From assembly GCF_030264275.1 (NCBI RefSeq), contig NZ_CP127165.1, forward strand, positions 856,001 through 920,000: DNA of 64,000 nucleotides. Reading direction: 5' to 3'. Positions 9,172 to 19,273 of the stretch are shown here, piece by piece. Made by a program: the position numbers and the translations under genes. Under the pieces are notes generated by a model. That model made no database searches and was not told where the DNA came from. It worked only from the letters and a program-made list of their open reading frames with translations. The DNA comes from Marivivens sp. LCG002 (lineage in GTDB: Bacteria; Pseudomonadota; Alphaproteobacteria; Rhodobacterales; Rhodobacteraceae). Each line of letters opens with the position of its first letter. Positions within the stretch are counted from its first letter, which is position 1.

Positions 9172-10524
9172 TTAGGCTCCAGACTGCTTGTTTTGCTTCA
9201 TTTGCTTTAACTTTTCGAACATCCGCACAGCGAGGCCGTCTTTGTTCGTTTGTTTGACCCGACCGATGGAAAGCGCCCCGTCGGGCACGTCCGAGGTCAC
9301 GATTGTGCCCGTTGCAGTCATCGCATTATTGCCCACCGTCACCGGTGCGACGAGCATCGTGTTCGAGCCGATGAAGACGTTCTTGCCGATGGTCGTCTTG
9401 TGTTTGAAGACGCCGTCATAGTTGCAGGTGATCGTGCCTGCGCCGATGTTGGTGCCTGCTCCGATTGCCGCGTCCCCGATGTAGGTGAGGTGGTTGACCT
9501 TGGCGCCTTCGTCCACGATGGCGTTCTTGATCTCGACAAAGTTGCCGATGTGCACGTCCTCGGCGAGTTCCGCGCCGGGGCGCAGACGGGCAAAGGGACC
9601 AACGGTCGCGCCGCGGCTCACATGGCACCCTTCGAGATGCGAAAAGGCGCGGATGGTGGCCGAGGATTCGATGGTGACTTCGGGACCGAAGACGACATTC
9701 GGCTCGATGATCGTATCGCGACCGATGACGGTGTCATGGGCGAAATATACGGTCTCGGGTTCATAGAGCGTGACGCCGTCTTCCATGGCTGCATTGCGAG
9801 CGATGGTCTGGAAGAGTGCTTCGGCTTGGGCAAGTTGCGCACGGGTGTTGACGCCAAGAGTTTCGGCCTCGTCACACCGCACCACAGCGGCCCGAAGCCC
9901 CCGCGAGCGCGCAATCCCCACAATGTCGGTGAGATAGTATTCGCCGGACGCATTCTCGTTGCCCACCGCGTCGATCAGGTTAAACAGAACTGTAGCATCG
10001 GCTGCAATAACGCCGGAATTACAGAGCGTTATGGCGCGTTCCTCGTCCGAAGCGTCCTTGAATTCGACGATCGCTTCAAGGGCGTCACCCTTGGTGATCA
10101 GTCGCCCGTATCGACCCGGATCTGCGGCTTCGAAGCCAAGCACGACCACGGCATTTTCCTTGCGGGCCTCGATCATCGCCTCGATGGTTTCAGGGCGGAT
10201 AAAGGGGGTGTCGCCATAGAGCACGATGGCATCGCCTTCGACACCGTCGAGCGCAGCGCGCGCCTGAGCGACGGCATGGGCGGTGCCCAGTTGCTCTTCC
10301 TGAAGAACCACTTCCGCATCGGGGTCATAGGCTTTGACGGCCTTCTCGACCAGCTCTGCGCCATGGCCTGCAACGACCACAGTCTTGACGGGGTCCAGGG
10401 CCTGTCCCGACTTCATCGCATGCACGACGAGAGGGGCACCTGCGATTTTGTGGAGAACTTTGGGAAGATCGGAATTCATCCGCGTGCCCATGCCCGCGGC
10501 CAAGATAATAAGGGAAATACTCAT
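9172..10524 (-). CDS. glmU: Bifunctional UDP-GlcNAc pyrophosphorylase / glucosamine-1-phosphate acetyltransferase
   Basis: A 450-residue enzyme that acetylates glucosamine-1-phosphate and then couples it to UTP, making UDP-N-acetylglucosamine. The N-terminal nucleotidyltransferase has the LAAGMGTRMNSDLPK signature, LYGDTPF and EYYLTD. The C-terminal half is a left-handed beta-helix of hexapeptide repeats (for example IGNFVEIKNA, VNHLTYIGDA, NIGAGTITCNYDG). The ATG at 10524 is chosen because the sequence before it in frame has no family similarity. It is the first gene of a minus-strand chain to the AlkD-like gene. Confidence 0.96.
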   Translation of the reverse strand: MSISLIILAAGMGTRMNSDLPKVLHKIAGAPLVVHAMKSGQALDPVKTVVVAGHGAELVEKAVKAYDPDAEVVLQEEQLGTAHAVAQARAALDGVEGDAIVLYGDTPFIRPETIEAMIEARKENAVVVLGFEAADPGRYGRLITKGDALEAIVEFKDASDEERAITLCNSGVIAADATVLFNLIDAVGNENASGEYYLTDIVGIARSRGLRAAVVRCDEAETLGVNTRAQLAQAEALFQTIARNAAMEDGVTLYEPETVYFAHDTVIGRDTIIEPNVVFGPEVTIESSATIRAFSHLEGCHVSRGATVGPFARLRPGAELAEDVHIGNFVEIKNAIVDEGAKVNHLTYIGDAAIGAGTNIGAGTITCNYDGVFKHKTTIGKNVFIGSNTMLVAPVTVGNNAMTATGTIVTSDVPDGALSIGRVKQTNKDGLAVRMFEKLKQMKQNKQSGA

Positions 10525-10644
10525 CGGTGCCTCAACAATTCTTGCGCCGTTCTTACCTGAAAGTAGCGTTTGCGCAACCACAGAGGGGTTCACAACAGTT
10601 TTCGGATCGTTACACCCTTGGTGTGGAAACCCGAAGGAGCGCAA

Positions 10645-11307
10645 ATGCGGACTGTGATCTTTGATCTTGATGGAACCTTGGCCGACACCAGCTTTGACCT
10701 GATCGAAGCGGCCAACGCTTGTTTTCGGGGCTTGGGGCTCGGCGATCTTCTCGATCCCGTCGCGGATGGGCCTGTTGCTCTCAAAGGGGGCAAAGCGATG
10801 CTGACGCTCGGGTTCGAACGAAGCGGCACGCATGGCGCCGAAGAGGTCGACCGCCAGCATCCCGTTTTGCTTGAGCATTACAAAGCGAACATCAATCGCC
10901 ATACCTTCTTTTTCGACGGAGCGATGGAGGCGGTCCGCACGCTCAAGGCCAAGGGCACGAAGGTCGGTATCTGCACCAACAAACCCGAAGCGCTCGCCCT
11001 TCAGCTTCTGACCGAGATGGGGGTGCTGGGTGAATTCCATTCGCTGATCGGGGCCGATACCTTGCCCGTGCGCAAACCCGATCCGCTCCCCTATCAAGAG
11101 GCGGTCAAGCGGGCAGGGGGCGTTGTCGAGCGTTCGCTGATCGTGGGGGACACGACGACCGATCTCTATACCTCTCACGCGGCGGGGGTGCCTTGTGTTC
11201 TTGTGACCTTCGGGCCTTCGGGCGCGGGCGCGAGGATGCTCGAGTGTGCGGCACATATCGATCATTTCGACGCGCTGCCCGAAGTGGTCGAGCGGCTCCT
11301 TCCCTGA
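10645..11307 (+). CDS. HAD family hydrolase, phosphoglycolate phosphatase-like
   Basis: A 220-residue haloacid-dehalogenase phosphatase. Motif I is FDLDGTLADT, giving nucleophile D7 and acid/base D9; motif II threonine is in ICTNKP; the lysine precedes DPLPYQ; motif IV is IVGDTTTDLYTS. A helical cap of about 60 residues follows motif I, as in Gph. Phosphoglycolate is a likely but unproven substrate. The start at 10645 is supported by GAAGGAGC at 10633-10640. The gene diverges from glmU over 120 bases that must hold both promoters. Confidence 0.85.
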   Translation: MRTVIFDLDGTLADTSFDLIEAANACFRGLGLGDLLDPVADGPVALKGGKAMLTLGFERSGTHGAEEVDRQHPVLLEHYKANINRHTFFFDGAMEAVRTLKAKGTKVGICTNKPEALALQLLTEMGVLGEFHSLIGADTLPVRKPDPLPYQEAVKRAGGVVERSLIVGDTTTDLYTSHAAGVPCVLVTFGPSGAGARMLECAAHIDHFDALPEVVERLLP

Positions 11308-11446
11308 TCCGACTCGAATCGTAAATCCTGCACACAGCAACGGCGGTTCCGCGTCTCTTGCGCTCTTGGCCTCGGGCGAGGCATCGCCTTTGGCGGCCTT
11401 CGGTGAAAAAACCGAGCGAAAAGCCGTGAGAACCGCTCTCGCTTGG

Positions 11447-11475
11447 TTGACCCTCTCAATGCACGAGGGTAAAGC
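11447..11475 (+). promoter_or_regulatory. Possible sigma-70 promoter upstream of nuoA
   Basis: TTGACC at 11447-11452 and TAAAGC at 11470-11475 are 17 bases apart, 60 bases before the nuoA start. The -35 box is good and the -10 box is poor, so this is a weak prediction. The region 11308-11534 between the phosphatase gene and nuoA has no other clear feature. Confidence 0.3.
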
Positions 11476-11534
11476 CTTGGCAAACCAACGGACCCGTGCC
11501 CTTTTGGCGCATGTCCCTTGCGAAAGGAATTGTC

Positions 11535-12424
<890 letters not shown>

Positions 12425-12435
12425 GGAGAGAAGAC

Positions 12436-13038
12436 ATGTCTGACGCACTTAACGAACTCGGCGCGCTTCTCGAACTCAAGCGCAATGACGCGGTCCTCGG
12501 TTACGAGGTGTCCTTTGGCGAGCTGACCGTCGATGTCGCGCCTGCCCATCTTGTGGCGTTCGTGGAATTCCTCAAGGCCGACAGCAATTGCCAGTTTTCG
12601 TCGCTTGTCGACATCACGGCGGTTGACTATCCGGGCCGCGCCAAGCGCTTCGACGTGGTTTACCACTTCTTGTCGATGTATCAGAACCACCGCATCCGTC
12701 TTCGCGTCTCTGTGCGTGAAGAGGATATGGTGCCTTCGATCGTCGAGGTTCACCCTTCGGCCAACTGGTTCGAGCGTGAAGTCTTCGATATGTTCGGTAT
12801 CCTTTTCTCGGGCCATCCCGACCTGCGCCGCATTCTGACGGATTATGGTTTCCGCGGGTATCCGCTCCGCAAGGACTTCCCGACCACCGGCTACACCGAA
12901 GTTCGCTATGACGAAGCGCAAAAGCGCGTTGTCTACGAACCCGTCAAGCTGGTTCAGGAATACCGTCAGTTCGACTTTATGAGCCCGTGGGAAGGTGCCG
13001 AATACATCCTCCCCGGTGACGACAAGGCCAAGGCCTGA
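12436..13038 (+). CDS. nuoC: NADH-quinone oxidoreductase subunit C
   Basis: A 200-residue 30-kDa-type subunit of the Complex I connecting module. The signature ERE(V/A)FDMFGI appears as [12 protein letters not shown], followed by [14 protein letters not shown] and GYPLRKDFP. It is separate from nuoD, unlike the fused NuoCD of enterobacteria. Only four bases separate its stop from the inserted sulfotransferase gene, so nuoC and nuoD are physically split by that gene. Confidence 0.96.
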   Translation: MSDALNELGALLELKRNDAVLGYEVSFGELTVDVAPAHLVAFVEFLKADSNCQFSSLVDITAVDYPGRAKRFDVVYHFLSMYQNHRIRLRVSVREEDMVPSIVEVHPSANWFEREVFDMFGILFSGHPDLRRILTDYGFRGYPLRKDFPTTGYTEVRYDEAQKRVVYEPVKLVQEYRQFDFMSPWEGAEYILPGDDKAKA

Positions 13039-13042
13039 TCCG

Positions 13043-13945
13043 ATGACCGCTCAAACCCTCCTTTACTGTGTAGGCGCGACAAAGGCAGGCACGTCCTGGC
13101 TTTACCGCGTTCTGCACGATCATCCGGAGTGCAAACTCCGTGATGTGAAGGAGGCGCATTATTGGGACACCATGGGTCCCAAGATGCAGGCGAACCAGAC
13201 CGCTGCTTTCGACCGCCGCATTGCCGAATTCACGATGATGCAGGTGCGTGCCGAAGTGAACGGCAACACCGCACGCGCCGAGAATCTTGCGCTCCAGATC
13301 GACGAACTCGCCCGTCTGCGTGACGTGATCGCGGCAAGCCGTTCGGATGACGCGGCCTATTGGGAGTGGCTGTCGCGTGATGCGGAAGGGGCCAAGCTCA
13401 TTGCCGATATGACCCCGAGCTATGCTCTGGTGAACGGTGATATGCTCAAGCGCATGCTGGCGCTGCGCCCCGTGACCAAGGTCGTCTATCTGATCCGCGA
13501 CCCGCTTGCCCGTCTGTGGAGCCATGTGCGCATGACCGTGACCCGCTCGGACGATGACAGTGACGCAAGCTTTGACGAACGCTCGAACGCTGTTCTGGCT
13601 TCGGTGATCCGCGAAGGCGCACAGAAACACATTACCAAGCGCGGTGATTATGCCGCCGTGATCGAGAAGCTGCGCCGCATTGTGCCTGCATCCGATCTGA
13701 TGATCGAATTTGCCGAGAACCTCTTTACCGCAGAAGGGTGGGCCCGTATGTGCCGCTTTCTCGGGATTACGGACCTCGGCGTAGACCAGACCCGTAAAGT
13801 GCACGAGGGCAATCGCGCCCGCCTGCACGAGGATTTGGCCGTAGAAGCGGTCAGGTTCTTGAAAGATCAATACGAATGGGTGGCAAAACATGTCGCCCCC
13901 CTGCCGCAAGAGTGGCAGGCCAACCTTGCGAGGGTACGCGCATGA
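13043..13945 (+). CDS. Sulfotransferase family protein inside the nuo operon
   Basis: A 300-residue PAPS-dependent sulfotransferase-like protein. The 5'-phosphosulfate loop is [10 protein letters not shown] (11-20), with K14 as the expected catalytic lysine. The DMTPSY segment is at about 122-127, and the 3'-phosphate motif [15 protein letters not shown] is at about 147-161. It has no signal peptide or clear membrane helix, so it should be cytosolic. The start at 13043 lies four bases after nuoC, and its stop overlaps the nuoD start as ATGA, so its translation is tied to Complex I. The acceptor substrate is unknown. Codon use looks like that of its neighbours. Confidence 0.85.
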   Translation: MTAQTLLYCVGATKAGTSWLYRVLHDHPECKLRDVKEAHYWDTMGPKMQANQTAAFDRRIAEFTMMQVRAEVNGNTARAENLALQIDELARLRDVIAASRSDDAAYWEWLSRDAEGAKLIADMTPSYALVNGDMLKRMLALRPVTKVVYLIRDPLARLWSHVRMTVTRSDDDSDASFDERSNAVLASVIREGAQKHITKRGDYAAVIEKLRRIVPASDLMIEFAENLFTAEGWARMCRFLGITDLGVDQTRKVHEGNRARLHEDLAVEAVRFLKDQYEWVAKHVAPLPQEWQANLARVRA

Positions 13946-15159
13946 TGGATGGTGCAAAAGGCTTCGAAGACGCTCTGACGGGCGAACAGAAGATCCGCAA
14001 CTTCAACATCAACTTTGGTCCGCAGCACCCTGCGGCGCACGGCGTTTTGCGTCTCGTGCTGGAGCTCGACGGCGAGATCGTAGAGCGTTGCGATCCGCAC
14101 ATCGGTCTGCTTCACCGCGGCACCGAAAAGCTGATGGAGAGCCGCACCTATCTCCAGAACTTGCCCTATTTCGACCGCCTCGACTATGTGGCGCCGATGA
14201 ACCAGGAGCATGCTTGGTGTCTTGCGATCGAGCGTCTGACGGGCACCGTGGTGCCGCGCCGCGCCTCGCTCATCCGTGTGCTTTACTCGGAAATCGGCCG
14301 CGTTTTGAACCACCTTCTGAACGTCACCACTCAGGCTATGGACGTTGGTGCCTTGACGCCGCCGCTCTGGGGCTTCGAAGAGCGTGAAAAGCTCATGATT
14401 TTCTATGAGCGTGCTTGCGGTGCGCGTCTTCACGCCGCTTACTTCCGTCCGGGCGGTGTGCATCAGGATCTTCCCGACGCGCTTCTTGATGATATCGAAG
14501 AATGGGCCGCGAATTTCCCCAAGGTGCTTGACGACATCGACGGTCTTTTGACCGAGAACCGTATTTTCAAGCAGCGTAACGTCGACATCGGCGTCGTCAC
14601 CGAAGAAGACATCCAGAAGTGGGGCTTCTCGGGCGTGATGGTCCGTGGTTCGGGCTTTGCTTGGGACTTGCGCCGTGCGCAGCCCTATGAATGCTACGAC
14701 GAATTCGACTTCCAGATCCCCGTTGGCAAGAACGGCGACTGCTATGACCGCTACCTCGTCCGCATGGAAGAGATGCGTCAGTCGACCTCGATCATCCGTC
14801 AGGCGATCGCGAAGCTGCGCGGCGAAGCTGGCGACGTTCTGGCCCGCGGCAAGCTGACCCCGCCCAAGCGTGGCGATATGAAGACTTCGATGGAAGCACT
14901 CATCCATCACTTCAAGCTTTACACCGAAGGCTTCCACGTCCCCGAGGGCGAAGTTTACGCCTGTGTCGAAGCCCCCAAGGGCGAATTCGGCGTCTATCTC
15001 AAGTCCGACGGCACCAACAAACCCTATCGCGCCAAGCTGCGCGCGCCCGGCTATCTGCACCTCCAAGCGATGGATCACATCGCAACAGGGCACCAGCTTG
15101 CCGACGTGGCCGCCATCATCGGCACCATGGACGTTGTGTTCGGGGAAATCGACAGATGA
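13942..15159 (+). CDS. nuoD: NADH-quinone oxidoreductase subunit D
   Basis: A 405-residue 49-kDa-type subunit that forms the quinone-binding cavity together with NuoB. Family motifs include [52 protein letters not shown], and the C terminus ending [11 protein letters not shown]. The ATG at 13942 overlaps the sulfotransferase stop, while the stop overlaps the start of the next small gene (15156), giving coupling on both sides. Confidence 0.97.
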   Translation: MMDGAKGFEDALTGEQKIRNFNINFGPQHPAAHGVLRLVLELDGEIVERCDPHIGLLHRGTEKLMESRTYLQNLPYFDRLDYVAPMNQEHAWCLAIERLTGTVVPRRASLIRVLYSEIGRVLNHLLNVTTQAMDVGALTPPLWGFEEREKLMIFYERACGARLHAAYFRPGGVHQDLPDALLDDIEEWAANFPKVLDDIDGLLTENRIFKQRNVDIGVVTEEDIQKWGFSGVMVRGSGFAWDLRRAQPYECYDEFDFQIPVGKNGDCYDRYLVRMEEMRQSTSIIRQAIAKLRGEAGDVLARGKLTPPKRGDMKTSMEALIHHFKLYTEGFHVPEGEVYACVEAPKGEFGVYLKSDGTNKPYRAKLRAPGYLHLQAMDHIATGHQLADVAAIIGTMDVVFGEIDR

Positions 15160-15419
15160 TCAAAATGCGTTTGGCATTCCCGTTCATTGCACTGGCGCTT
15201 GCCACACCCGTCTTTGCGGACGAGGCGGTGGACAAGCTCGTCGTTGCGATCGAAGAGGCGGGCTGCGTTGTCACGATGCAGAACGGCGACGCCGTTTATG
15301 CCGCAAGCGGTCTGAGCGAAGAGGAAATCTTTGCGGCCGTGCAGAAGCTTTATGAACAGGGCCTCGTATCTCTCGAGGCTGACGGGAGCATGTCTCTCAA
15401 ATCGGACGTTTGCCAATAA
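15156..15419 (+). CDS. Small exported protein between nuoD and nuoE
   Basis: An 87-residue protein with a clear signal peptide (basic start, hydrophobic core, cleavage probably after PVFA near residue 21). The mature part is about 66 residues, acidic, and contains two cysteines (in EEAGCVVTM and at SDVCQ) that could form a disulfide in the periplasm. The start overlaps the nuoD stop as ATGA. Rhodobacter nuo operons are known to hold unidentified frames at such positions, but I do not know a function for this one. Confidence 0.75.
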   Translation: MIKMRLAFPFIALALATPVFADEAVDKLVVAIEEAGCVVTMQNGDAVYAASGLSEEEIFAAVQKLYEQGLVSLEADGSMSLKSDVCQ

Positions 15420-15492
15420 TCGGCTTGGTCCTTTGAACTGTAACCACTAAAGAGGCGCCCGTCGTCTCTAGTAAGATCGGAGCCGTAGCCTC

Positions 15493-16572
15493 ATGCTTCG
15501 CCGCCTTCACCACGAACAGCCCGAGAGCTTTGCCTTTACCCCTGCCAACCAAGCATGGGCCGAGGGCCAGATCACCAAATATCCCGAAGGTCGTCAGGCC
15601 TCGGCGATCATTCCGTTGCTGTGGCGCGCACAGGAGCAAGAGGGTTGGCTGACCCGTCCCGCGATCGAATACGTTGCGGATATGCTCGGCCTCGCCTATA
15701 TCCGCGCATTGGAAGTGGCTTCGTTCTACTTCATGTTCCAGCTCCAGCCGACGGGTTCGATCGCGCATATCCAGATTTGCGGCACGCTATCCTGTATGCT
15801 CTGCGGGGCAGAGGATCTTGTCGCGGTCTGCAAGGAAGCGATCAACGAAAAGCCGCATACGCTTTCCGCCGACGGCAAATTCTCTTGGGAAGAGGTGGAA
15901 TGCCTCGGGTCCTGCACCAACGCGCCGATGGCGCAGATCGGCAAGGATTACTACGAGGATCTGACCGCCGACAAACTCCGCGCACTCCTCAAGGATCTTG
16001 CCGCGGGCAAGGTTCCGACCCCTGGTCCGCAGAACGGCCGTTATGCAGCCGAGCCGCTGTCGGGTCTGACCTCGCTGACCGAGCACGAAAGCGGTCGTCA
16101 CCAGTTCAATGCAAGCGCCCAGCTGGCCACCGACATCGGTGATACGGTCAAGCGCATCGACGGCACCGAAGTTCCGATCCTGACCCCTTGGGTCAAAGGT
16201 GCGGCCAAGGCGGCGCCGAAGGCTGCTCCCAAGGCCGAAGCCAAACCGGCAGCAAAGCCTGCAGCCAAAGCCGCAGCGCCGAAAGCAGAAGCAGCCGAAG
16301 CCCCCAAAGCCGAAGCCGTTGTTGCCGAGAAAAAGCCCCGCACCATGAGCGCCCCGCGCAAAGCAGGTGCCGACGATCTCAAGCGTATCTCGGGCGTCGG
16401 TCCCAAGCTCGAAGCTCTCTTGAACGAAATGGGTTTCTGGCACTTCGACCAGATCGCAAAATGGACCTCGGAAGAGATCGCTTGGGTTGATGCCCGTCTC
16501 AAGTTCAAGGGCCGTATCGAGCGCGATGATTGGGTCGGACAGGCCACTCAATACGCCGAAGAAGGCAAATAA
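15493..16572 (+). CDS. nuoE: NADH-quinone oxidoreductase subunit E with C-terminal helix-hairpin-helix-like extension
   Basis: The first 175 residues or so are the 24-kDa subunit with a thioredoxin-like fold and a 2Fe-2S cluster bound by C96, C101, C137 and C141 ([17 protein letters not shown]). At 359 residues it is about twice the usual bacterial length. Residues 236-285 are an Ala/Lys/Pro-rich linker, and residues 291-358 form a compact domain starting [18 protein letters not shown], which looks like a helix-hairpin-helix fold. A near-copy of that domain ends the next gene. A terminator-like hairpin follows. Confidence 0.95.
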   Translation: MLRRLHHEQPESFAFTPANQAWAEGQITKYPEGRQASAIIPLLWRAQEQEGWLTRPAIEYVADMLGLAYIRALEVASFYFMFQLQPTGSIAHIQICGTLSCMLCGAEDLVAVCKEAINEKPHTLSADGKFSWEEVECLGSCTNAPMAQIGKDYYEDLTADKLRALLKDLAAGKVPTPGPQNGRYAAEPLSGLTSLTEHESGRHQFNASAQLATDIGDTVKRIDGTEVPILTPWVKGAAKAAPKAAPKAEAKPAAKPAAKAAAPKAEAAEAPKAEAVVAEKKPRTMSAPRKAGADDLKRISGVGPKLEALLNEMGFWHFDQIAKWTSEEIAWVDARLKFKGRIERDDWVGQATQYAEEGK

Positions 16573-16590
16573 TCGTCAAAATGTGATGCA

Positions 16591-16613
16591 AAGGCCCCAA
16601 TTCGGGGCCTTTC
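16591..16613 (+). terminator. Terminator-like hairpin after nuoE
   Basis: An 8-bp stem (AAGGCCCC with GGGGCCTT) closes a five-base loop, followed by TCTCTT. It lies 18 bases after the nuoE stop and within the nuo cluster. The following 126 bases up to the next start contain no gene and may hold a second promoter. Confidence 0.6.
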
Positions 16614-16739
16614 TCTTACACCTTAGGCGCGTAGCGGTAAGAAATTATTCAAACGCCATGACATATGCTCTAGCATAACTCTCGTAAGGTTATCCCGAAT
16701 AAGAACCGATAACCACAATAGGGACTAAGGAGAAGTGTA

Positions 16740-17693
16740 ATGGCGGAAACTAACAACTGTCCAAAGGGATGCTGGATCGCAGGCATCGTTCTTGGAATTA
16801 TCGCGTTCTTTGTGCTCAAAGGACCGATGCACTGGGGGCTCCTCTGGGCTCTGATCGGCGGGATCGTGATCGCTTTGATCTGTGCCTATGTGCTCAAGTA
16901 TTTCTTCTGCACGGCGTCTGATGCGACCCAATCCTCTTCCAGTGTGGCCGCCCCCATGGCGTCAGGCTCTGCGTCGAATTCTGCGACAGTGTCGAGCGCG
17001 GCACCGGCCAAGGCCATGGCCGACACCAGCGCGAGCGAAAGCGCCGCCGAAGCTGCACCTGCGGCCAAGGCCGAAGCCGCAGCGCCCGCCGCTGCCACCA
17101 CATCGTCCGAGCCTTTGATCAAGCCCTCCAAGCCGCTCAAGGGCGAAGAGGAACTTGCGGCCGCCAAGGGCGACTGGAAATACGAAGCCGCCCCGGCAGC
17201 TTCCGTTCCCGCCGAGCCGAAAGCCAAGAAAGCTGCTGCGCCGAAGGCCGAGAAAGCGCCTGCCAAGGCCAAGGCCGAAAAGGCTCCTGCCAAGGCCAAG
17301 GCTGAAAAAGCGCCAGCCAAAGCCAAGGCGCCCGCCAAGGCAAAAGCTCCTGCGAAAGCTGCCGAAGCCCCCGTCGTGGATGACGCTGCGGTAGAGGCTG
17401 CGGGTGCAGGCAAAAAGCCGCGCGGTCTCAAAGAGCCCCGCAAAGGGCAGGCCGACGATCTCAAGCTGATCGAAGGGATCGGGCCGGTGCTTGAAAAGCT
17501 GTGCAATGATCTCGGGATCTATCACTACGACCAGATCGCGAAATGGGGTCCCGACGAGGTTGCGTTCATGAATCAGAACATGCCGCGCTTTCGTGGTCGC
17601 GTCAGCCGCGACAAATGGGTTGCACAGGCGCGTCTGATCGGCGAGGTGGGGATTGAAGAATTCCTCGAACGCGCCAAAACCAATAACTACTGA
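16740..17693 (+). CDS. Membrane-anchored protein with Ala/Lys/Pro-rich linker and C-terminal helix-hairpin-helix-like domain
   Basis: A 317-residue protein in three parts: two hydrophobic segments at about 12-27 and 33-56, a long low-complexity region (60-235) with KAEKAPAKA repeats, and a C-terminal domain (239-317) starting DDLKLIEGIGPVLEKL. The last part closely matches the C terminus of NuoE, including the shared [16 protein letters not shown] core. AAGGAG lies about ten bases before the ATG. Its place between nuoE and nuoF suggests a role near Complex I, for example in anchoring or assembly, but this is inference; homologues are known only as operon frames without function. Confidence 0.8.
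   Translation: MAETNNCPKGCWIAGIVLGIIAFFVLKGPMHWGLLWALIGGIVIALICAYVLKYFFCTASDATQSSSSVAAPMASGSASNSATVSSAAPAKAMADTSASESAAEAAPAAKAEAAAPAAATTSSEPLIKPSKPLKGEEELAAAKGDWKYEAAPAASVPAEPKAKKAAAPKAEKAPAKAKAEKAPAKAKAEKAPAKAKAPAKAKAPAKAAEAPVVDDAAVEAAGAGKKPRGLKEPRKGQADDLKLIEGIGPVLEKLCNDLGIYHYDQIAKWGPDEVAFMNQNMPRFRGRVSRDKWVAQARLIGEVGIEEFLERAKTNNY
17244..17360 (+). repeat. In-frame KAEKAPAKA-type tandem repeat
   Basis: Residues 169-207 of the membrane protein consist of about three KAEKAPAKA units followed by two KAPAKA units. At DNA level the copies are similar but not identical (27- and 18-base units), so the repeat is maintained mainly at protein level. Confidence 0.75.
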
Positions 17694-17707
17694 GACTCGA
17701 CAGACAG

Positions 17708-17932
17708 ATGGTTGCACCCAAACACGAAAAAGAGCAAAAGACAGGCCAGCGCATCGCGCTGGCTATTGCCGTTGTTGCCCTCATCTGGGTGGGCGCAACC
17801 TTTGCTGGCGAGAAGCTGGGCTGGTCCAATCGGACCATGGCCCTATTTGACCTTATCGCTCTTGCCGGTTTCGGCTGGGCTTTATGGATGACTTATGGCA
17901 TCTGGCGGGCACGCCAGAATGATAAAGGGTGA
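17708..17932 (+). CDS. Small two-helix membrane protein (possibly DUF5337)
   Basis: A 74-residue protein with a charged N terminus (MVAPKHEKEQKTGQR), a first hydrophobic segment around 16-34 and a second around 45-65, then a basic tail. It fits the rhodobacterial DUF5337 family found in nuo operons, although this assignment is from memory of the pattern. It lies 14 bases after the preceding gene and three bases before nuoF, so it is certainly in the same transcript. Confidence 0.7.
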   Translation: MVAPKHEKEQKTGQRIALAIAVVALIWVGATFAGEKLGWSNRTMALFDLIALAGFGWALWMTYGIWRARQNDKG

Positions 17933-17935
17933 GCC

Positions 17936-19219
17936 ATGCTCAAGGATCAGGACCGCATTTTCACCAACATCTACGGTATGCACGAGCGCACGCTTAAGGG
18001 TGCGATGGCTCGTGGCCACTGGGATGGGACAGCGAACATCATCAAAAAAGGCCGCGACTGGATCGTCGACGAGATGAAAGCCTCGGGTCTGCGTGGCCGT
18101 GGCGGCGCTGGCTTCCCGACCGGTCTCAAGTGGTCGTTCATGCCCAAGGAATCGGACGGTCGTCCTTCGTATCTCGTCATCAACGCCGACGAATCCGAGC
18201 CGGGCACCTGTAAAGACCGTGAAATCATGCGTCACGATCCGCACACCCTGATCGAAGGCGCGCTGATCGCGTCTTTCGCTATGGGTGCGCATGCGTGCTA
18301 CATCTATATCCGCGGTGAATATATCCGCGAAAAAGAAGCGCTCCAGAACGCCATCAACGAGGCGTATGATGCTGGGCTTCTCGGGAAAAACGCCGCCAAG
18401 TCGGGCTGGGATTTCGATCTCTATCTGCACCACGGGGCAGGCGCCTATATCTGCGGCGAAGAAACCGCTCTCATTGAATCGCTCGAAGGCAAAAAGGGCA
18501 TGCCCCGCATGAAGCCGCCGTTCCCGGCTGGCGCGGGTCTCTATGGCTGCCCGACCACTGTGAACAACGTCGAATCGATTGCTGTCGTGCCGACCATTCT
18601 GCGTCGCGGTGCATCGTGGTTCTCGTCCTTCGGTCGCCCGAACAACGTCGGCACCAAGCTGTTCGCAATCTCGGGTCACGTCAACAATCCCTGCGTCGTC
18701 GAAGAATCGATGTCGATCACCTTTGAAGAGCTGATCGAAAAGCACTGCGGCGGCATTCGTGGCGGTTGGGACAACCTCAAGGCCGTGATCCCCGGTGGTT
18801 CCTCGGTTCCTGTGGTGCGCGGCGAAAAGATGCGCGAAGCCATCATGGACTTCGATTATCTGCGCGGCGAGCTCGGTTCGGGTCTCGGCACTGCGGCTGT
18901 GATCGTCATGGACCAGTCCACCGACATCATCAAAGCGATCTGGCGCCTGTCCAAATTCTACAAGCACGAAAGCTGCGGCCAGTGCACCCCCTGCCGCGAA
19001 GGCACGGGCTGGATGATGCGCGTGATGGAACGTCTCGTGCAGGGCAATGCCTCGGTCGAAGAGATCGATATGCTCTTCTCGGTCACCAAGCAGGTCGAAG
19101 GCCACACCATCTGTGCGCTTGGCGACGCTGCCGCTTGGCCGATCCAGGGTCTCATCCGCAATTTCCGCGACGAGATCGAGGATCGCATCAAGCACAAGCG
19201 GTCCATCGCAGCGGAATAA
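17936..19219 (+). CDS. nuoF: NADH-quinone oxidoreductase subunit F
   Basis: The 427-residue 51-kDa subunit that oxidises NADH. The NADH site is the glycine-rich [13 protein letters not shown] (51-63), the FMN site is around residues 170-210 ([17 protein letters not shown]), and cluster N3 is bound by C347, C350 and C353 (CGQCTPC) with C393. Length and motifs are standard. A hairpin with a T-run begins six bases after the stop, so transcription may be reduced here before the remaining nuo genes. Confidence 0.97.
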   Translation: MLKDQDRIFTNIYGMHERTLKGAMARGHWDGTANIIKKGRDWIVDEMKASGLRGRGGAGFPTGLKWSFMPKESDGRPSYLVINADESEPGTCKDREIMRHDPHTLIEGALIASFAMGAHACYIYIRGEYIREKEALQNAINEAYDAGLLGKNAAKSGWDFDLYLHHGAGAYICGEETALIESLEGKKGMPRMKPPFPAGAGLYGCPTTVNNVESIAVVPTILRRGASWFSSFGRPNNVGTKLFAISGHVNNPCVVEESMSITFEELIEKHCGGIRGGWDNLKAVIPGGSSVPVVRGEKMREAIMDFDYLRGELGSGLGTAAVIVMDQSTDIIKAIWRLSKFYKHESCGQCTPCREGTGWMMRVMERLVQGNASVEEIDMLFSVTKQVEGHTICALGDAAAWPIQGLIRNFRDEIEDRIKHKRSIAAE

Positions 19220-19224
19220 AGTTC

Positions 19225-19252
19225 AAAAGGGCGGCTCTCGGGTCGCCTTTTT
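19225..19252 (+). terminator. Intrinsic terminator after nuoF
   Basis: An 11-bp stem including two G-T pairs, AAAAGGGCGGC against GTCGCCTTTTT, is followed by further pyrimidines (CTTTTC). It lies between nuoF and the DUF3291 gene and therefore in the middle of the Complex I cluster. Confidence 0.65.
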
Positions 19253-19273
19253 CTTTTCACCGAAGGCTATTTC

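Noticed and set aside
13043-13945. Recent horizontal transfer of the sulfotransferase
   Set aside because: Codon choice and GC look like the flanking nuo genes by eye and both junctions are tight, so there is no sign of recent arrival.
17220-17365. Tandem DNA repeat as possible mobile or CRISPR element
   Set aside because: The copies are in frame, imperfect, and encode Ala/Lys/Pro linker units; there are no spacers or terminal repeats.
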